A stretch of 64,000 bases of DNA from Bittarella massiliensis (ex Durand et al. 2017) (GTDB lineage: Bacteria; Bacillota; Clostridia; Oscillospirales; Ruminococcaceae). Shown in pieces: positions 17,144 to 24,921 of this stretch (positions are counted from its first letter, which is position 1; each line of letters starts with the position of its first letter). The translations under genes and the position numbers were made by a program. The notes below the pieces were generated by a model. It had not been told where the DNA came from and did not search any database. It saw only the letters and a program-made list of their open reading frames with translations. Location: assembly GCF_001486165.1 (NCBI RefSeq), contig NZ_LN908974.1:20916-84915 (forward strand), in the 5' to 3' direction.

Positions 17144-18106
17144 TCACAGCCGGATGAGAAATTTGGTGAGGAAGAAGCCCAGCACCCCGCAGACGGGAAA
17201 GGTGTAGAGCCAGCCCTTGAAGATGTCCATGACCACCGAGACGTTGACCTTTTTCACCGACTGGCGGGCGCAGGCGCCGACAATGGCGGTGGTCTTGATG
17301 TGGCTGGTGCTCACCGGCACCCCGGTGAGGCTGGCGGTGAGCAGCCCCACCGAGGAGGCCACATCGGAGGCGAGGCCCTGGTACTTCTCCATCCGCACCA
17401 TGTCCATCCCCACCTTTTTGATGATCTTGAATCCCCCCATCAGGGTGCCCACCGTCATCACCGCCGAGACGGTGACCAGGGCCAGGGCGCCGATCTCCCC
17501 CACCGCATAACGGTAGGCGCCCAGGAATTTGAGGCCGTCCTGGGCGCCGTGGAGGAAGGCGGTGCAGCACAGAAAGGCAACCTGCCCCCGGTCGATGGCC
17601 CGCTCGGTGCGAAAGCGCCCCCGGCCGTCTGCCAGCAGGGCGAGGATGGCGGCCACCAGATACCCGGCGATGAAGCCGAAGGCCACCGAGATGACAAAGC
17701 CCTTGAGCACCTTGGCCCACTGGGCAAGATCCACCGACTGCAGCGACCAGTTGACCGCCAGGGCCCCGCCGGTGAGACCGGCGATGAGGCCGTGGCTCTC
17801 GGAGGTGGGGACCCCCAGCGTCCAGCCGAAAAAGCCCCAGAGGGCGATGGTGAGGAGGGCGGCCAGCACCACCGCCTGCCCCGCCCCGGCGGGGATGCGC
17901 ACCAGGGAGGAGATGGTGTCGGCCACGCTGGAATTGAGCCGGTACATCACCAGCACCCCCAGAAAGTTGCAGACCCCGCCCAGGGCCGCCGCGGTGACGG
18001 GGCGGAGGGCCCGGGTGCAGACCGCGGTGGCCATGGCGTTGGGCGCGTCGGTAAAGCCGTTGATAAAGACGGCGGCGGCGATCCCCAAAAAACAGAGCAG
18101 TTCCAT
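17144..18106 (-). CDS. Inorganic phosphate transporter, PiT family
   Basis: The 320-residue protein has about ten membrane spans and the duplicated PiT signature: FINGFTDAPNAMATAV near the N-terminus (the GxxDxxN motif) and CTAFLHGAQDGLKFLG in the second half. GVPTSESHGLIAGLTGG and GVPVSTSHIKTTAIVG are the paired P-[ST]-S-x-[ST]-H segments. PiT proteins import metal-phosphate with protons or sodium. The gene precedes a helical partner gene at 16589-17038. Confidence 0.93.
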   Translation of the reverse strand: MELLCFLGIAAAVFINGFTDAPNAMATAVCTRALRPVTAAALGGVCNFLGVLVMYRLNSSVADTISSLVRIPAGAGQAVVLAALLTIALWGFFGWTLGVPTSESHGLIAGLTGGALAVNWSLQSVDLAQWAKVLKGFVISVAFGFIAGYLVAAILALLADGRGRFRTERAIDRGQVAFLCCTAFLHGAQDGLKFLGAYRYAVGEIGALALVTVSAVMTVGTLMGGFKIIKKVGMDMVRMEKYQGLASDVASSVGLLTASLTGVPVSTSHIKTTAIVGACARQSVKKVNVSVVMDIFKGWLYTFPVCGVLGFFLTKFLIRL

Positions 18107-18217
18107 CCCATCCCCCTCTCGCCAAAAGGCGGCGGCGCACCGGCACGGCGCCGCTCCCCCTACTTATATGTCGCCCCCGGCGGGGCCAGAACCGGGGGCA
18201 GAGGAGGCAGAAGGCGC

Positions 18218-18257
18218 AAAGAGAGCGGGCAGACGGTCTTTTGTCTGCCCGCTCTTT
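18218..18257. terminator. Terminator downstream of rsmI
   Basis: A GAGCGGGCAGAC stem with its complement and flanking AAA/TTT, between rsmI and the PiT gene on the minus strand. It is the probable 3' end of the darA-rsmI operon. Confidence 0.75.
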
Positions 18258-18276
18258 CCCCCCTTTGCCGGGGGCG

Positions 18277-19104
18277 CTACCGCCCCTCTTGCAGGGCGGT
18301 GTAGATCTGCGATTTGCGGTGGCCGGTCTGGCGGGCGGCCTCCTTGCAGGCGGCGGTGGGGGCCTGTCCCTCCTCCACCAGGCGGCGGGCCAGGGCGACG
18401 GCCTCTTCCAGGGCGACCTGGACGGGGCGGGGCGGGGTGTATCCCTCCACCACCAGCACGTATTCCCCCTTGGGGGAGTGGTCGGCATAGTGCTCCAACG
18501 CGCCACTGAAGGTGGTCCTCACCACCTCTTCGTGGAGCTTGGTCAGCTCCCGGCAGAGGGCGACCCGGCGGTCCCCCAGCCCCTCCTTCAGGTCCTGCAG
18601 GGTGGTGAGGAGTTTGTGGGGCGCCTCGTAAAAGACGAGGGTGTGGCGCATCTGACGGATCTCCTCCAGGTGGGCCAGCCGGTTTTTGCGGGTGGTGGAG
18701 AGAAACCCCTCAAAGGAGAAGCGGCTGGTGGGCAGCCCGCTGACGGCCAGGGCGGCGATGACTGCACTGGGCCCGGGCACCACCTCGATCTCCACCTCCC
18801 GCTCCCGGCAGAGGCGCACCAGGTCCTCCCCCGGGTCGGAGATACAGGGCATCCCCGCGTCGGTGACCACGGCGCAGCTCTCCCCGGCGAGGATCCGGCC
18901 CACGATCTCCTCCCCCCGGGCGCGGATGTTGTGCTCGTAGTAGCTGACCATCGGCTTTTTCACCCCGAAGCGGTTGAGGAGCTTGAGAGTGACCCGGGTG
19001 TCCTCGGCGGCGATGAAATCGCAGGTTTGCAGCACCTCCAGCGCCCGGGGCGAAAAATCTCCCAGGTTGCCGATGGGGGTGCCCACCACATATAATTTTG
19101 ACAC
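18277..19104 (-). CDS. rsmI: 16S rRNA (cytidine1402-2'-O)-methyltransferase
   Basis: The 275-residue protein is a tetrapyrrole-methylase-fold enzyme: it opens MSKLYVVGTPIGNLGDFSPR, has EDTRVTLKLLNRFGV (about 34-48), VTDAGMPCISDPG (about 85-97), PGPSAVIAALAVSGLPTSRF (about 114-133) and FYEAPHKLL. It methylates the ribose of C1402 in the ribosomal decoding centre. It is 13 bases downstream of trmN6, the order found in Bacillus (yabB-yazA-yabC). Confidence 0.95.
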   Translation of the reverse strand: MSKLYVVGTPIGNLGDFSPRALEVLQTCDFIAAEDTRVTLKLLNRFGVKKPMVSYYEHNIRARGEEIVGRILAGESCAVVTDAGMPCISDPGEDLVRLCREREVEIEVVPGPSAVIAALAVSGLPTSRFSFEGFLSTTRKNRLAHLEEIRQMRHTLVFYEAPHKLLTTLQDLKEGLGDRRVALCRELTKLHEEVVRTTFSGALEHYADHSPKGEYVLVVEGYTPPRPVQVALEEAVALARRLVEEGQAPTAACKEAARQTGHRKSQIYTALQEGR

Positions 19105-19117
19105 GTTGCTCTCCTCC

Positions 19118-19837
19118 TCACAGGGGTTTGTAAAGGCTGTTTAGGGCGGGGTTGGGGGCGCCGTCTGCCCCCTGGGTGTACAGGCAGCCCTCCACCTGCA
19201 GGGAGGGGCGGCCCCCCTTGCGCCCCTCCGCCAAAACGAGCCAGGGGGCGCTGCCGGGGCGGCCCCCCACCAGCCGCAGCCGCTTGGGCTCCAACCCCGC
19301 GCCGCGCAGGGCGGCAAGGACCTCCGCCAGCCGCTGGGGCCGCTGACAGAGACAGAACCGGCCACCGCTGCGCAGCAGCCGGGCCGCGCTCCGGCAGACC
19401 TCCTCCAGGGTACAACTCCCCTCCTGCCGGGCCAGGCGGGCGCTGGCAGAGGCCCCGGCCGGACCGGAGCCCGCCCGGAAATAGGGCGGATTGCAGGTGA
19501 CCAGGTCAAAGGCCCCGGCGGGGAGAAGGCCCTCCAGCCGGCGCAGGTCGGCCTCCAGCGGGTAGAGGGGCGGGTTTCCCGAGCGGGCCACCGAGCGGGC
19601 GAAGAGCCGAACGGCCGCCGGCTGCAGTTCGACCCCGTCCACCCGGGCGGGGCGGAAGTCCCGCCAGAGGAGAAAGGGGACGATGCCGCAGCCACAGCCC
19701 AGGTCGGCCACCCGGTCGCCCCGGCGGGGGGCGGCAAAGCGGGCCAGCAAAAAGGCGTCGAGGCCAAAGCGGTGTTCGCCGTCCACCGACAGGAATAGGC
19801 CCCCGCCCAGCGCCTCTTCCCCCTGTGTTTTCGCCAT
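19118..19837 (-). CDS. trmN6: tRNA1(Val) (adenine37-N6)-methyltransferase-like
   Basis: The 239-residue protein has the SAM-binding DLGCGCGIVPFLL motif (about 45-57) and the N6-adenine methylase signature FDLVTCNPPYFRAG (about 110-123). It starts GGGLFLSVDGEHRFGLDAFL, matching the YfiC/YabB family. The expected reaction is N6-methylation of A37 in tRNA-Val. It lies just upstream of rsmI and downstream of a ferredoxin gene on the same strand. Confidence 0.9.
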   Translation of the reverse strand: MAKTQGEEALGGGLFLSVDGEHRFGLDAFLLARFAAPRRGDRVADLGCGCGIVPFLLWRDFRPARVDGVELQPAAVRLFARSVARSGNPPLYPLEADLRRLEGLLPAGAFDLVTCNPPYFRAGSGPAGASASARLARQEGSCTLEEVCRSAARLLRSGGRFCLCQRPQRLAEVLAALRGAGLEPKRLRLVGGRPGSAPWLVLAEGRKGGRPSLQVEGCLYTQGADGAPNPALNSLYKPL

Positions 19838-19866
19838 CTTTTCGCCCCCTTTTCGGGCATAGAGAA

Positions 19867-19898
19867 GCGGGCGGCAGACATCACTGCCCGCCGCCCGC
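19867..19898 (-). terminator. Weak terminator-like hairpin after the ferredoxin gene
   Basis: GCGGGCGGC..GCAG/CTGC..CGCCCGC hairpin followed on the minus strand by TTCTCT. The poor T-run suggests partial read-through into trmN6-rsmI. Confidence 0.5.
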
Positions 19899-19921
19899 TG
19901 ATATGCATGATGTGCTGTTTC

Positions 19922-20092
19922 CTACTCCGCCTGGGGAGCGCCCACCGGGCAGACGCCGGCGCAGGAGCCGCAGTCGATGCAGGTGTCTGCGTCGATCACG
20001 TACTTGCCGTCGCCCTCGGAAATCGCGTTTACGGGGCAGGCCGCCTCGCAAGCGCCACAGCTGATGCAATCGTCATTGATCTTGTAAGCCAT
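19922..20092 (-). CDS. 2[4Fe-4S] ferredoxin (56 aa)
   Basis: A 56-residue clostridial-type ferredoxin. It has two CxxCxxCxxxC clusters: C9, C12, C15, C19 (CISCGACEAACP) and C38, C41, C44, C48 (CIDCGSCAGVCP). It transfers low-potential electrons in the cytoplasm. The ATG follows AGGGAGGTGG seven bases upstream, and a promoter (20122-20149) sits in front of it. It lies between ricT and trmN6, a place occupied by yabA in Bacillus. Confidence 0.95.
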   Translation of the reverse strand: MAYKINDDCISCGACEAACPVNAISEGDGKYVIDADTCIDCGSCAGVCPVGAPQAE

Positions 20093-20121
20093 TGGAATTC
20101 CACCTCCCTCATGTTACCCCT

Positions 20122-20149
20122 ATTCTAACATACTTTCGCGAAATTACAA
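20122..20149 (-). promoter_or_regulatory. Promoter for the ferredoxin gene
   Basis: On the minus strand TTGTAA (20149-20144), 16-bp spacer, TAGAAT (20127-20122) with a TGn extension, 30 bases before the ATG. It lets the ferredoxin be expressed apart from the upstream operon. Confidence 0.7.
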
Positions 20150-20152
20150 GAA

Positions 20153-21025
20153 TTATTCGGCAACTTTTTTGTCGCCTTTATGGCCGCCCTGGCGGCCCCC
20201 ATCCCGGGCCTTTCCGGCGCGGATGACGGTGACGTCCTCCCTCTGGAAAACCTTGGGGGGCGCGGCTTCATCCTTCTGCAGGCTGACCTTCAGCCGCCCG
20301 GTGATGACGTTTGCCTCGGTGACCACGCCGGGGCCCTCGGCGGTCTTGACCAGGGAGCCGGGGCGGGGGGTGAGGCGGCCAAACTCCTCATACCCCTTCT
20401 GCTCGTACTTGAGGCAGCACATCAGCCGCCCGCAGGTGCCGGAAATCTTGGTGGGGTTGAGGGAAAGGCCCTGTTCCTTCGCCATCTTGATGGAGACCGG
20501 CTGGAACTCGCCCAGGAAGGTGGAGCAGCAAAACGGCCGCCCGCAGACCCCCAGGCCCCCCAGCATCTTGCTCTCGTCGCGCACCCCGATCTGCCGCAGC
20601 TCGATGCGGGTGCGAAAGACCGAGGCCAGGTCCTTGACCAACTCGCGGAAGTCGACCCGGCCGTCGGCGGTGAAGTAAAAGAGGATCTTGCTGCCGTCAA
20701 AGGTGTACTCCACGTCGATGAGCTTCATGTCCAGGTGGAACTTCTCGATTTTTTTCAGACAGACCGCATAGGCCTCTTTTTCCTTTTTCCGGTTGCGCTC
20801 GAGCTTGTCCAGGTCCTCCTGGGTGGCGGCGCGCACCACCTTTTTCAGGGGTTTGACGATGGTGCCGTCGGCCACCTGTCGGTTGGCCATGGCCACCTGC
20901 CCGCACTCGACGCCGCGGGCGGTCTCCACGATCACCCGGGAGCCCTTGGGCATCTGCACCCCGTCGGGGTCGAAATAGTATACTTTGCCCACGTTTTTAA
21001 AACGCACGCCAATTACTTCTGCCAT
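20153..21025 (-). CDS. ricT: RicT/PSP1-domain regulatory iron-sulfur protein
   Basis: The 290-residue protein is the YaaT/RicT type: PSP1 domain from MAEVIGVRFKNVGKVYYFDP, central DYDD-like region FYFTADGRVDFRELVKDLA (about 115-133), and two conserved Cys clusters GVCGRPFCCSTFLGEF (about 158-173) and SGTCGRLMCCLKYE (about 195-208). In Bacillus RicT acts with RicA and RicF on RNase Y-dependent mRNA maturation and on sporulation/competence. The C-terminus has a charged tail (RDGGRQGGHKGDKK). Its ribosome binding site is the GGAGGG at the end of holB. Confidence 0.95.
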   Translation of the reverse strand: MAEVIGVRFKNVGKVYYFDPDGVQMPKGSRVIVETARGVECGQVAMANRQVADGTIVKPLKKVVRAATQEDLDKLERNRKKEKEAYAVCLKKIEKFHLDMKLIDVEYTFDGSKILFYFTADGRVDFRELVKDLASVFRTRIELRQIGVRDESKMLGGLGVCGRPFCCSTFLGEFQPVSIKMAKEQGLSLNPTKISGTCGRLMCCLKYEQKGYEEFGRLTPRPGSLVKTAEGPGVVTEANVITGRLKVSLQKDEAAPPKVFQREDVTVIRAGKARDGGRQGGHKGDKKVAE

Positions 21026-21032
21026 CTTGCAA

Positions 21033-22034
21033 TCACTGCCCTCCTTCGTGTGCCGCCCGGGCCAGCCGGTCGCTGAGACTGGCCTGCAGAAGCGACAAGT
21101 TGCAGTTTCGCTGTAAGGAGACCCTGCCCCGGGCGATTTCCCGGTAGAGGGCCTCGGTGTTCAGGTGAACGATCTCCCCGTCCGCCTTCATCCGCAGGGG
21201 GAAGGGGGGGACTTTGCCCAAAGCCAAGCGCTGACAGTAGGGCAGCAGCTGGGTCAGCTCTTCGAGCAGGGCGCCCATCTCGTCCCGGTTTTTGGGGCGG
21301 TAAAGGGCGGCCGCCACCGCCGACAGGCGGCGCTGGGCCAGCGCCCCCAGCAGATCGAGGGCCGCCTGCACCTTTGCCTGCAGGGCCGGCCCCTCCTCCT
21401 CGCTCAAATAGCGGGCGACCGAGCCGATGGCCCCGCCGAAGAGGTGGGCGGCAAAGGCGGTCCCCCCGCCGCCCTGGCCCAGCCCGGCAAAGTGCTCGAT
21501 GCACTCCTCGGGCGAGGGGGGGAGGATGGAGAAACAAATCACCCGGGAGAGGACGGTGGGCAGCAGGGTCTGCCGGCTCTCGGCGGTGAGGAGGAAGAGG
21601 GCGTGTTCCGGCGGCTCTTCCAGCACCTTGAGCAGGGCGTTCTGGGCCTGGGGGGTCATCTCCCCCGCGCCCCCGATGAGGATGATCTTCTTCTCCCCCT
21701 CGTTGGGGCGGAGGTAGATGTCCTCGATGATGGCGCGCACCTCGTCCACCGAGATGCTGCTGCGCTCCCCCGAGGTGACCACCCGCAGGTCGGGGTGGCT
21801 CCCCTCCTCCACCTGGCGGCGGATCCGTTCCGCCTGTTCGGCCGGTTGGCCCTGGCAGAGGACCTGGGCGGCAAACAAAACAGCAAGGGTGTATGTACCG
21901 CACCCTTGCTGGCCCTCAAAAAGCATGGCATGGGGCAAACGCCGCGCGTCGATCATGGCGCGCAGCGTTTGCAAAACCAGGGGATTGCCCTTAAATTCGG
22001 ATGTAAAATCAGTACTTTTCAAATCTGGAGACAT
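21033..22034 (-). CDS. holB: DNA polymerase III delta-prime subunit
   Basis: The 333-residue protein is a clamp-loader delta' subunit: LPHAMLFEGQQGCGTYTLA (about 34-52), HPDLRVV (about 80), ISVDEVRAIIEDIYLRPNEG (about 94-113), IGGAGEMTPQAQNALLKVLE and LPTVLSRVICF (the SRC-type motif). The Walker A lysine is replaced (GCGTYTL), as expected for an ATPase-dead delta', and the usual zinc-binding cysteines between the P-loop and HPDL are missing. It overlaps darA by 26 bases, so its true start could be a few codons later; the darA-holB-ricT order is as in Bacillus. Confidence 0.93.
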   Translation of the reverse strand: MSPDLKSTDFTSEFKGNPLVLQTLRAMIDARRLPHAMLFEGQQGCGTYTLAVLFAAQVLCQGQPAEQAERIRRQVEEGSHPDLRVVTSGERSSISVDEVRAIIEDIYLRPNEGEKKIILIGGAGEMTPQAQNALLKVLEEPPEHALFLLTAESRQTLLPTVLSRVICFSILPPSPEECIEHFAGLGQGGGGTAFAAHLFGGAIGSVARYLSEEEGPALQAKVQAALDLLGALAQRRLSAVAAALYRPKNRDEMGALLEELTQLLPYCQRLALGKVPPFPLRMKADGEIVHLNTEALYREIARGRVSLQRNCNLSLLQASLSDRLARAAHEGGQ

Positions 22035-22332
22035 CGGTCACAAAGATGGTGGCGCCGCCGACGGTCACCTCGATGGGGTAGGCAGAGGACAGCCCCGCGC
22101 CATAGGCGATGGAAGAGGGGACGATCTGGGTGCGGCGCTTGCTGTTCTCCTCGATGATGCCCAGCACCTGCTCGACCTTTTCGTCGTCTGTACCGATGAT
22201 GAAGGTGGTGTTGCCCGCCAGCAGGAAGCCGCCGGTGGTGGCGAGTTTGGTGACCGAGAACTTCTCCTTGGTCAATGCGCTTTGGACCGCGCTGGAATCG
22301 TCTTTGTTTACGATAGCAAATATCAGTTTCAC
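22009..22332 (-). CDS. darA: PII-like cyclic-di-AMP receptor
   Basis: The 107-residue protein starts VKLIFAIVNKDDSSAVQSAL and has TTGGFLLAGNTTFIIGTDDE, then SSAYPIEVTVGGATIFV and VSRFEKY at the end. This is the DarA/PstA (DUF970) family that binds cyclic-di-AMP as a trimer. The GTG at 22332 has AAAGGAGGG at the right spacing. It is the first gene of the darA-holB-ricT block; its extended -10 promoter lies at about 22385. Confidence 0.95.
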   Translation of the reverse strand: MKLIFAIVNKDDSSAVQSALTKEKFSVTKLATTGGFLLAGNTTFIIGTDDEKVEQVLGIIEENSKRRTQIVPSSIAYGAGLSSAYPIEVTVGGATIFVTDVSRFEKY

Positions 22333-22384
22333 GATATGGCCCTCCTTTAACTGGGTGATAAAAGGTGCTTCCTTTGGTATCTCC

Positions 22385-22390
22385 ATTCTA
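22385..22390 (-). promoter_or_regulatory. Extended -10 element for darA operon
   Basis: TGGTAGAAT on the minus strand (-10 TAGAAT at 22390-22385 with TGn), 53 bases before the darA GTG. No good -35 is visible, as is usual for extended -10 promoters. Confidence 0.6.
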
Positions 22391-22550
22391 CCATCATCCG
22401 CTGCAAAAGGCCATAGGTTTTTGTCAGAAATGCAAAAATTCTTCGCCCGTACGGCCCCTCTTTTTGCCGGGTCGGTGCGCGCCCACCTTGACAGGGGCGG
22501 GGAAGGAAGCCATCTCCTCTTGAAAGGGGTAAAATTCCATTTGCGCGCAA

Positions 22551-22589
22551 AAAAGGCCGGCAGAGAGGGGAACTCTCTGCCGGCCTTTT
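22551..22589 (-). terminator. Terminator of the Alr-like gene
   Basis: A perfect 17-bp stem with a five-base loop, just after the stop codon, followed on the minus strand by TTTTTTGCG. Confidence 0.92.
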
Positions 22590-22600
22590 GGCCGCTTTCA

Positions 22601-23698
22601 TCAGACGTAGGAACGGCGGACTGACCCGTCCACCGAGGAGGGGACGGTGTCGAAGGAGACGATGTCCCCGGGCGCGCACTCCACCTTGGTGACATCCACC
22701 ATGGTGGACTCGTAATCCACATAGCCCAGGATGCGGGCGGGGCGGCCCTTGACGTCACAGGTGAGCCGCTTCTGGCGGGAGACCCGGCGGATGGCCGCCC
22801 GCAGAGCCGAGAAGAAGCCCCGCCCGGTGAGGAGGGTGCGGGCGTTTTCGGCGGTGAGTCCGTCGGCCAGACCGGCGGGCACCAGGGCGATCTTGGTGGG
22901 CCGCTTGGTGCGGTAGGTGCGGCCATAGCCCACGTGGTAGCCGGCGGGCACCCAGCGCACGTCGCAGACCTCGCTGCACAGCCGCCCCACCTTTTTAAAG
23001 CCCCAGCGGTCCTTCACCCCGCTCAGCCGCCCCATGAGGGCGCTGCCACAGCGCACCGCATCCAGCCGCAGCCAGGGGTAGAGCAGGGCGGGCAGGGTGC
23101 CAGCGGCGTGCACCACCCCGTAGGAGATCCCCTCCCGCCGCAAGGCGGTGAGCATCTCCTTGAGGGTCTCGTACTGCCGCCGCACCTGCTTTTCCTTTTT
23201 GCACTCGCTGCCGGAGATGTGTGCGTAGACCCCGGTGAGTACCAGGTTGTCCAGGTACTTGGCGGCCTGCACCGCCTTGCTCACCTCTTCGGGCAAAAAG
23301 CCGAAGCGGCCGTTGCCGGTGTCGAACTTGAAGTGGATGCGCACCTTTTTGCCTGCCTTGCCGGCAATCCCCGAGAGGACCACGGCGCTGTCGTAGGAGC
23401 CGACGGTGGCCACGATGTCGTGGCGGACGATCTCCTCGGCCGCGGCCTCGGTGGAATAGGGAGTGAGCAGCAGCACATCCAGCCCGGCGATGGCATTTTT
23501 CACCCGCACCGCCTCCTCCAGCCGGGAGACGGCCACCAGCCGGATCCCCTCGGCAAAGAGGAGCTTGGCCATCTGGGTGTCCCCTGCGCCGTAGGCGTTG
23601 CCCGAGAGCACCGGGATCACCGCCGCGCGCCCCACCGCTTTTTGAAAGGTGTGCAGGTTGTGCAGCACCCGGTCGGTCTGCACCATCAGCGTCGTCAT
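22601..23698 (-). CDS. Alanine racemase-like protein lacking catalytic residues
   Basis: The 365-residue protein has the fold and length of alanine racemase: VQTDRVLHNLHTFQKAVG, HFKFDTGNGRFGFLP (about 120), GVYAHISGSE, VHAAGTLPALL, LDAVRCGSALMGRL, VGYGRTYRTKRPTKIALVP and TMVDVT near the C-terminus. However, the PLP-lysine motif VKANAYGHG reads VLSGNAYGAG, so the lysine is Ser32, and the catalytic Tyr motif GYADGY reads AGLADGL (Leu277). Without both residues normal racemisation is not expected. It may be a regulatory or binding protein. It has its own promoter (23752-23780) and terminator (22551-22589). Confidence 0.85.
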   Translation of the reverse strand: MTTLMVQTDRVLHNLHTFQKAVGRAAVIPVLSGNAYGAGDTQMAKLLFAEGIRLVAVSRLEEAVRVKNAIAGLDVLLLTPYSTEAAAEEIVRHDIVATVGSYDSAVVLSGIAGKAGKKVRIHFKFDTGNGRFGFLPEEVSKAVQAAKYLDNLVLTGVYAHISGSECKKEKQVRRQYETLKEMLTALRREGISYGVVHAAGTLPALLYPWLRLDAVRCGSALMGRLSGVKDRWGFKKVGRLCSEVCDVRWVPAGYHVGYGRTYRTKRPTKIALVPAGLADGLTAENARTLLTGRGFFSALRAAIRRVSRQKRLTCDVKGRPARILGYVDYESTMVDVTKVECAPGDIVSFDTVPSSVDGSVRRSYV

Positions 23699-23751
23699 GG
23701 CCCGTTTCCCCCTTCTGTCGGCCCGCCGCGGGCCGCATTCCGTTCAAGGCG

Positions 23752-23780
23752 ATTATACCACCCGACCCAAACCCCGTCAA
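23752..23780 (-). promoter_or_regulatory. Sigma-A promoter for the Alr-like gene
   Basis: On the minus strand TTGACG (23780-23775), 17-bp spacer, TATAAT (23757-23752), 54 bases before the ATG. The -35 overlaps the end of the QueG-like gene. Confidence 0.85.
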
Positions 23781-24616
23781 TTCGACGGTCCGCCCTCTCC
23801 CCTTCCGTGCTGCAGGTCCCAGTTGCGCTCCAGCGGGCGGGGACCGCGAAAGCCAAAGGCCCGCCCCTTGCAGAGGGGGCGGATCTCCTCCCGGCTCACA
23901 CGGGGGAGGCAGTCCTCCAAAAAGGGGGCGAGAAAGGTCTCCTCCGCCCGGGCGTTGAGGGGGCAGGACAGCTGGCACTGGTCGCACCCCCATAGGAGGG
24001 GGCTCTCCTTCACCAGCGCCGCTTCCGCCGGGGTCAACTCCCCCTTTTTCTGGCTGATCGCCGACAGGCAGTTTGCCGCCTCCACCCGGCCGCCCGCCAG
24101 ACAGCCGCCGGGGCAGGCGCGGCTGCAGCGCCCGCAGTGGAGGCAGCCGCCCCCCTCGGGGCCGCTGCGGGGCGGCAGGGGGAGGGTGGTGACGATCTCC
24201 CCCAAAAAGACATAGCTGCCCCAGCGGGGGGTGATGAGCAGGCCGTTGTCCCCCCGCACCCCCAGGCCGCAGCCGGCAGCCAGCCCCACCTCGTCAAAGG
24301 GGGAGGCGTCCACAAAGGGGAGGGAGACGCCCCCCCAGCGCGCGGTGAGGCGGTCGCAGAGCGCCTGGAGAAGGGAGAAGCAGACCCTGTGATAGTCGGC
24401 CACCGCCGCGTAACAGGAGAGGTTGCCCCCAAAGGCGGCCTCCACCTTGTAGGGGAAGGCGAAGATCGCCAGAGCGTCGGCCTCCTCAGGGATGAGGGAG
24501 GCCCGGCGGCAGGGCAGTTCCGGGCGCACCAGTTCGGGGCGGTAGGGCAGCACGCCCCAGGGCAGCCGCTCCAGCCCGGCTTCCTCTAAAAGCCAAGAAA
24601 TTGCCGTTTCCAACAC
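23777..24616 (-). CDS. QueG-like double [4Fe-4S] protein
   Basis: The 279-residue protein has an N-terminal domain like epoxyqueuosine reductase (DADALAIFAFPYKVEAAFG-like segment, VDASPFDEVGLAAGCGLGV, GDNGLLITPRWGSYVFLGE) and two ferredoxin-type clusters: CLHCGRCSRACPGGC (about 163-177) and CDQCQLSCP (about 217-225). True QueG is about 380 residues; this shorter form is a related cobalamin/Fe-S family of uncertain reaction, so queuosine synthesis is only a possibility. The GTG at 24616 follows GAAAGGGGGG. It is divergent from an ABC exporter, with a cluster of DnaA-box-like sites between them. Confidence 0.8.
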   Translation of the reverse strand: MLETAISWLLEEAGLERLPWGVLPYRPELVRPELPCRRASLIPEEADALAIFAFPYKVEAAFGGNLSCYAAVADYHRVCFSLLQALCDRLTARWGGVSLPFVDASPFDEVGLAAGCGLGVRGDNGLLITPRWGSYVFLGEIVTTLPLPPRSGPEGGGCLHCGRCSRACPGGCLAGGRVEAANCLSAISQKKGELTPAEAALVKESPLLWGCDQCQLSCPLNARAEETFLAPFLEDCLPRVSREEIRPLCKGRAFGFRGPRPLERNWDLQHGRGEGGPSN

Positions 24617-24627
24617 CGTTCCCCCCT

Positions 24628-24744
24628 TTCTCCACAATTATACATCGGGTAATTCCACCGTTTCAACCGCTTTCTCCACATTGATGGTCGCAAACCCAAT
24701 CCCCACCCCACCAGTTTTCCACATTTTCCACACAGTTTTCCACA
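24628..24744. promoter_or_regulatory. Cluster of five DnaA-box-like sites
   Basis: Five 9-mers, all on the + strand: TTCTCCACA at 24628 and 24672, and TTTTCCACA at 24715, 24724 and 24736. The last three are nearly contiguous. The DnaA consensus is TTATCCACA. The cluster fills most of the 305-bp gap between two divergent genes (24617-24921), the rest of which holds a TATACT candidate -10 near 24835. No dnaA or dnaN lies in the window, so this is not shown to be the chromosomal origin. Confidence 0.55.
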
Positions 24745-24921
24745 GAAGTTGGGAAAAGGGGCGTTTCTGAACATTTGATGAAGAAGTTATTACTTTGCGT
24801 TGATTCCCCTTCTCCCCCGGCGGGGGATTGGGTATACTGGTCACAGCGCGGGATCAGCAGATCCATTTTGCCGCCCCCCACGGCGCGCTGCCGTGTGGGG
24901 CCGGAACGGGAGAGTGAAAAA

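Noticed and set aside
24617..24921. Chromosomal origin of replication
   Set aside because: DnaA-box-like sites are present but dnaA, dnaN, rpmH and a clear A+T-rich unwinding element are absent; kept only as a DnaA-box cluster.
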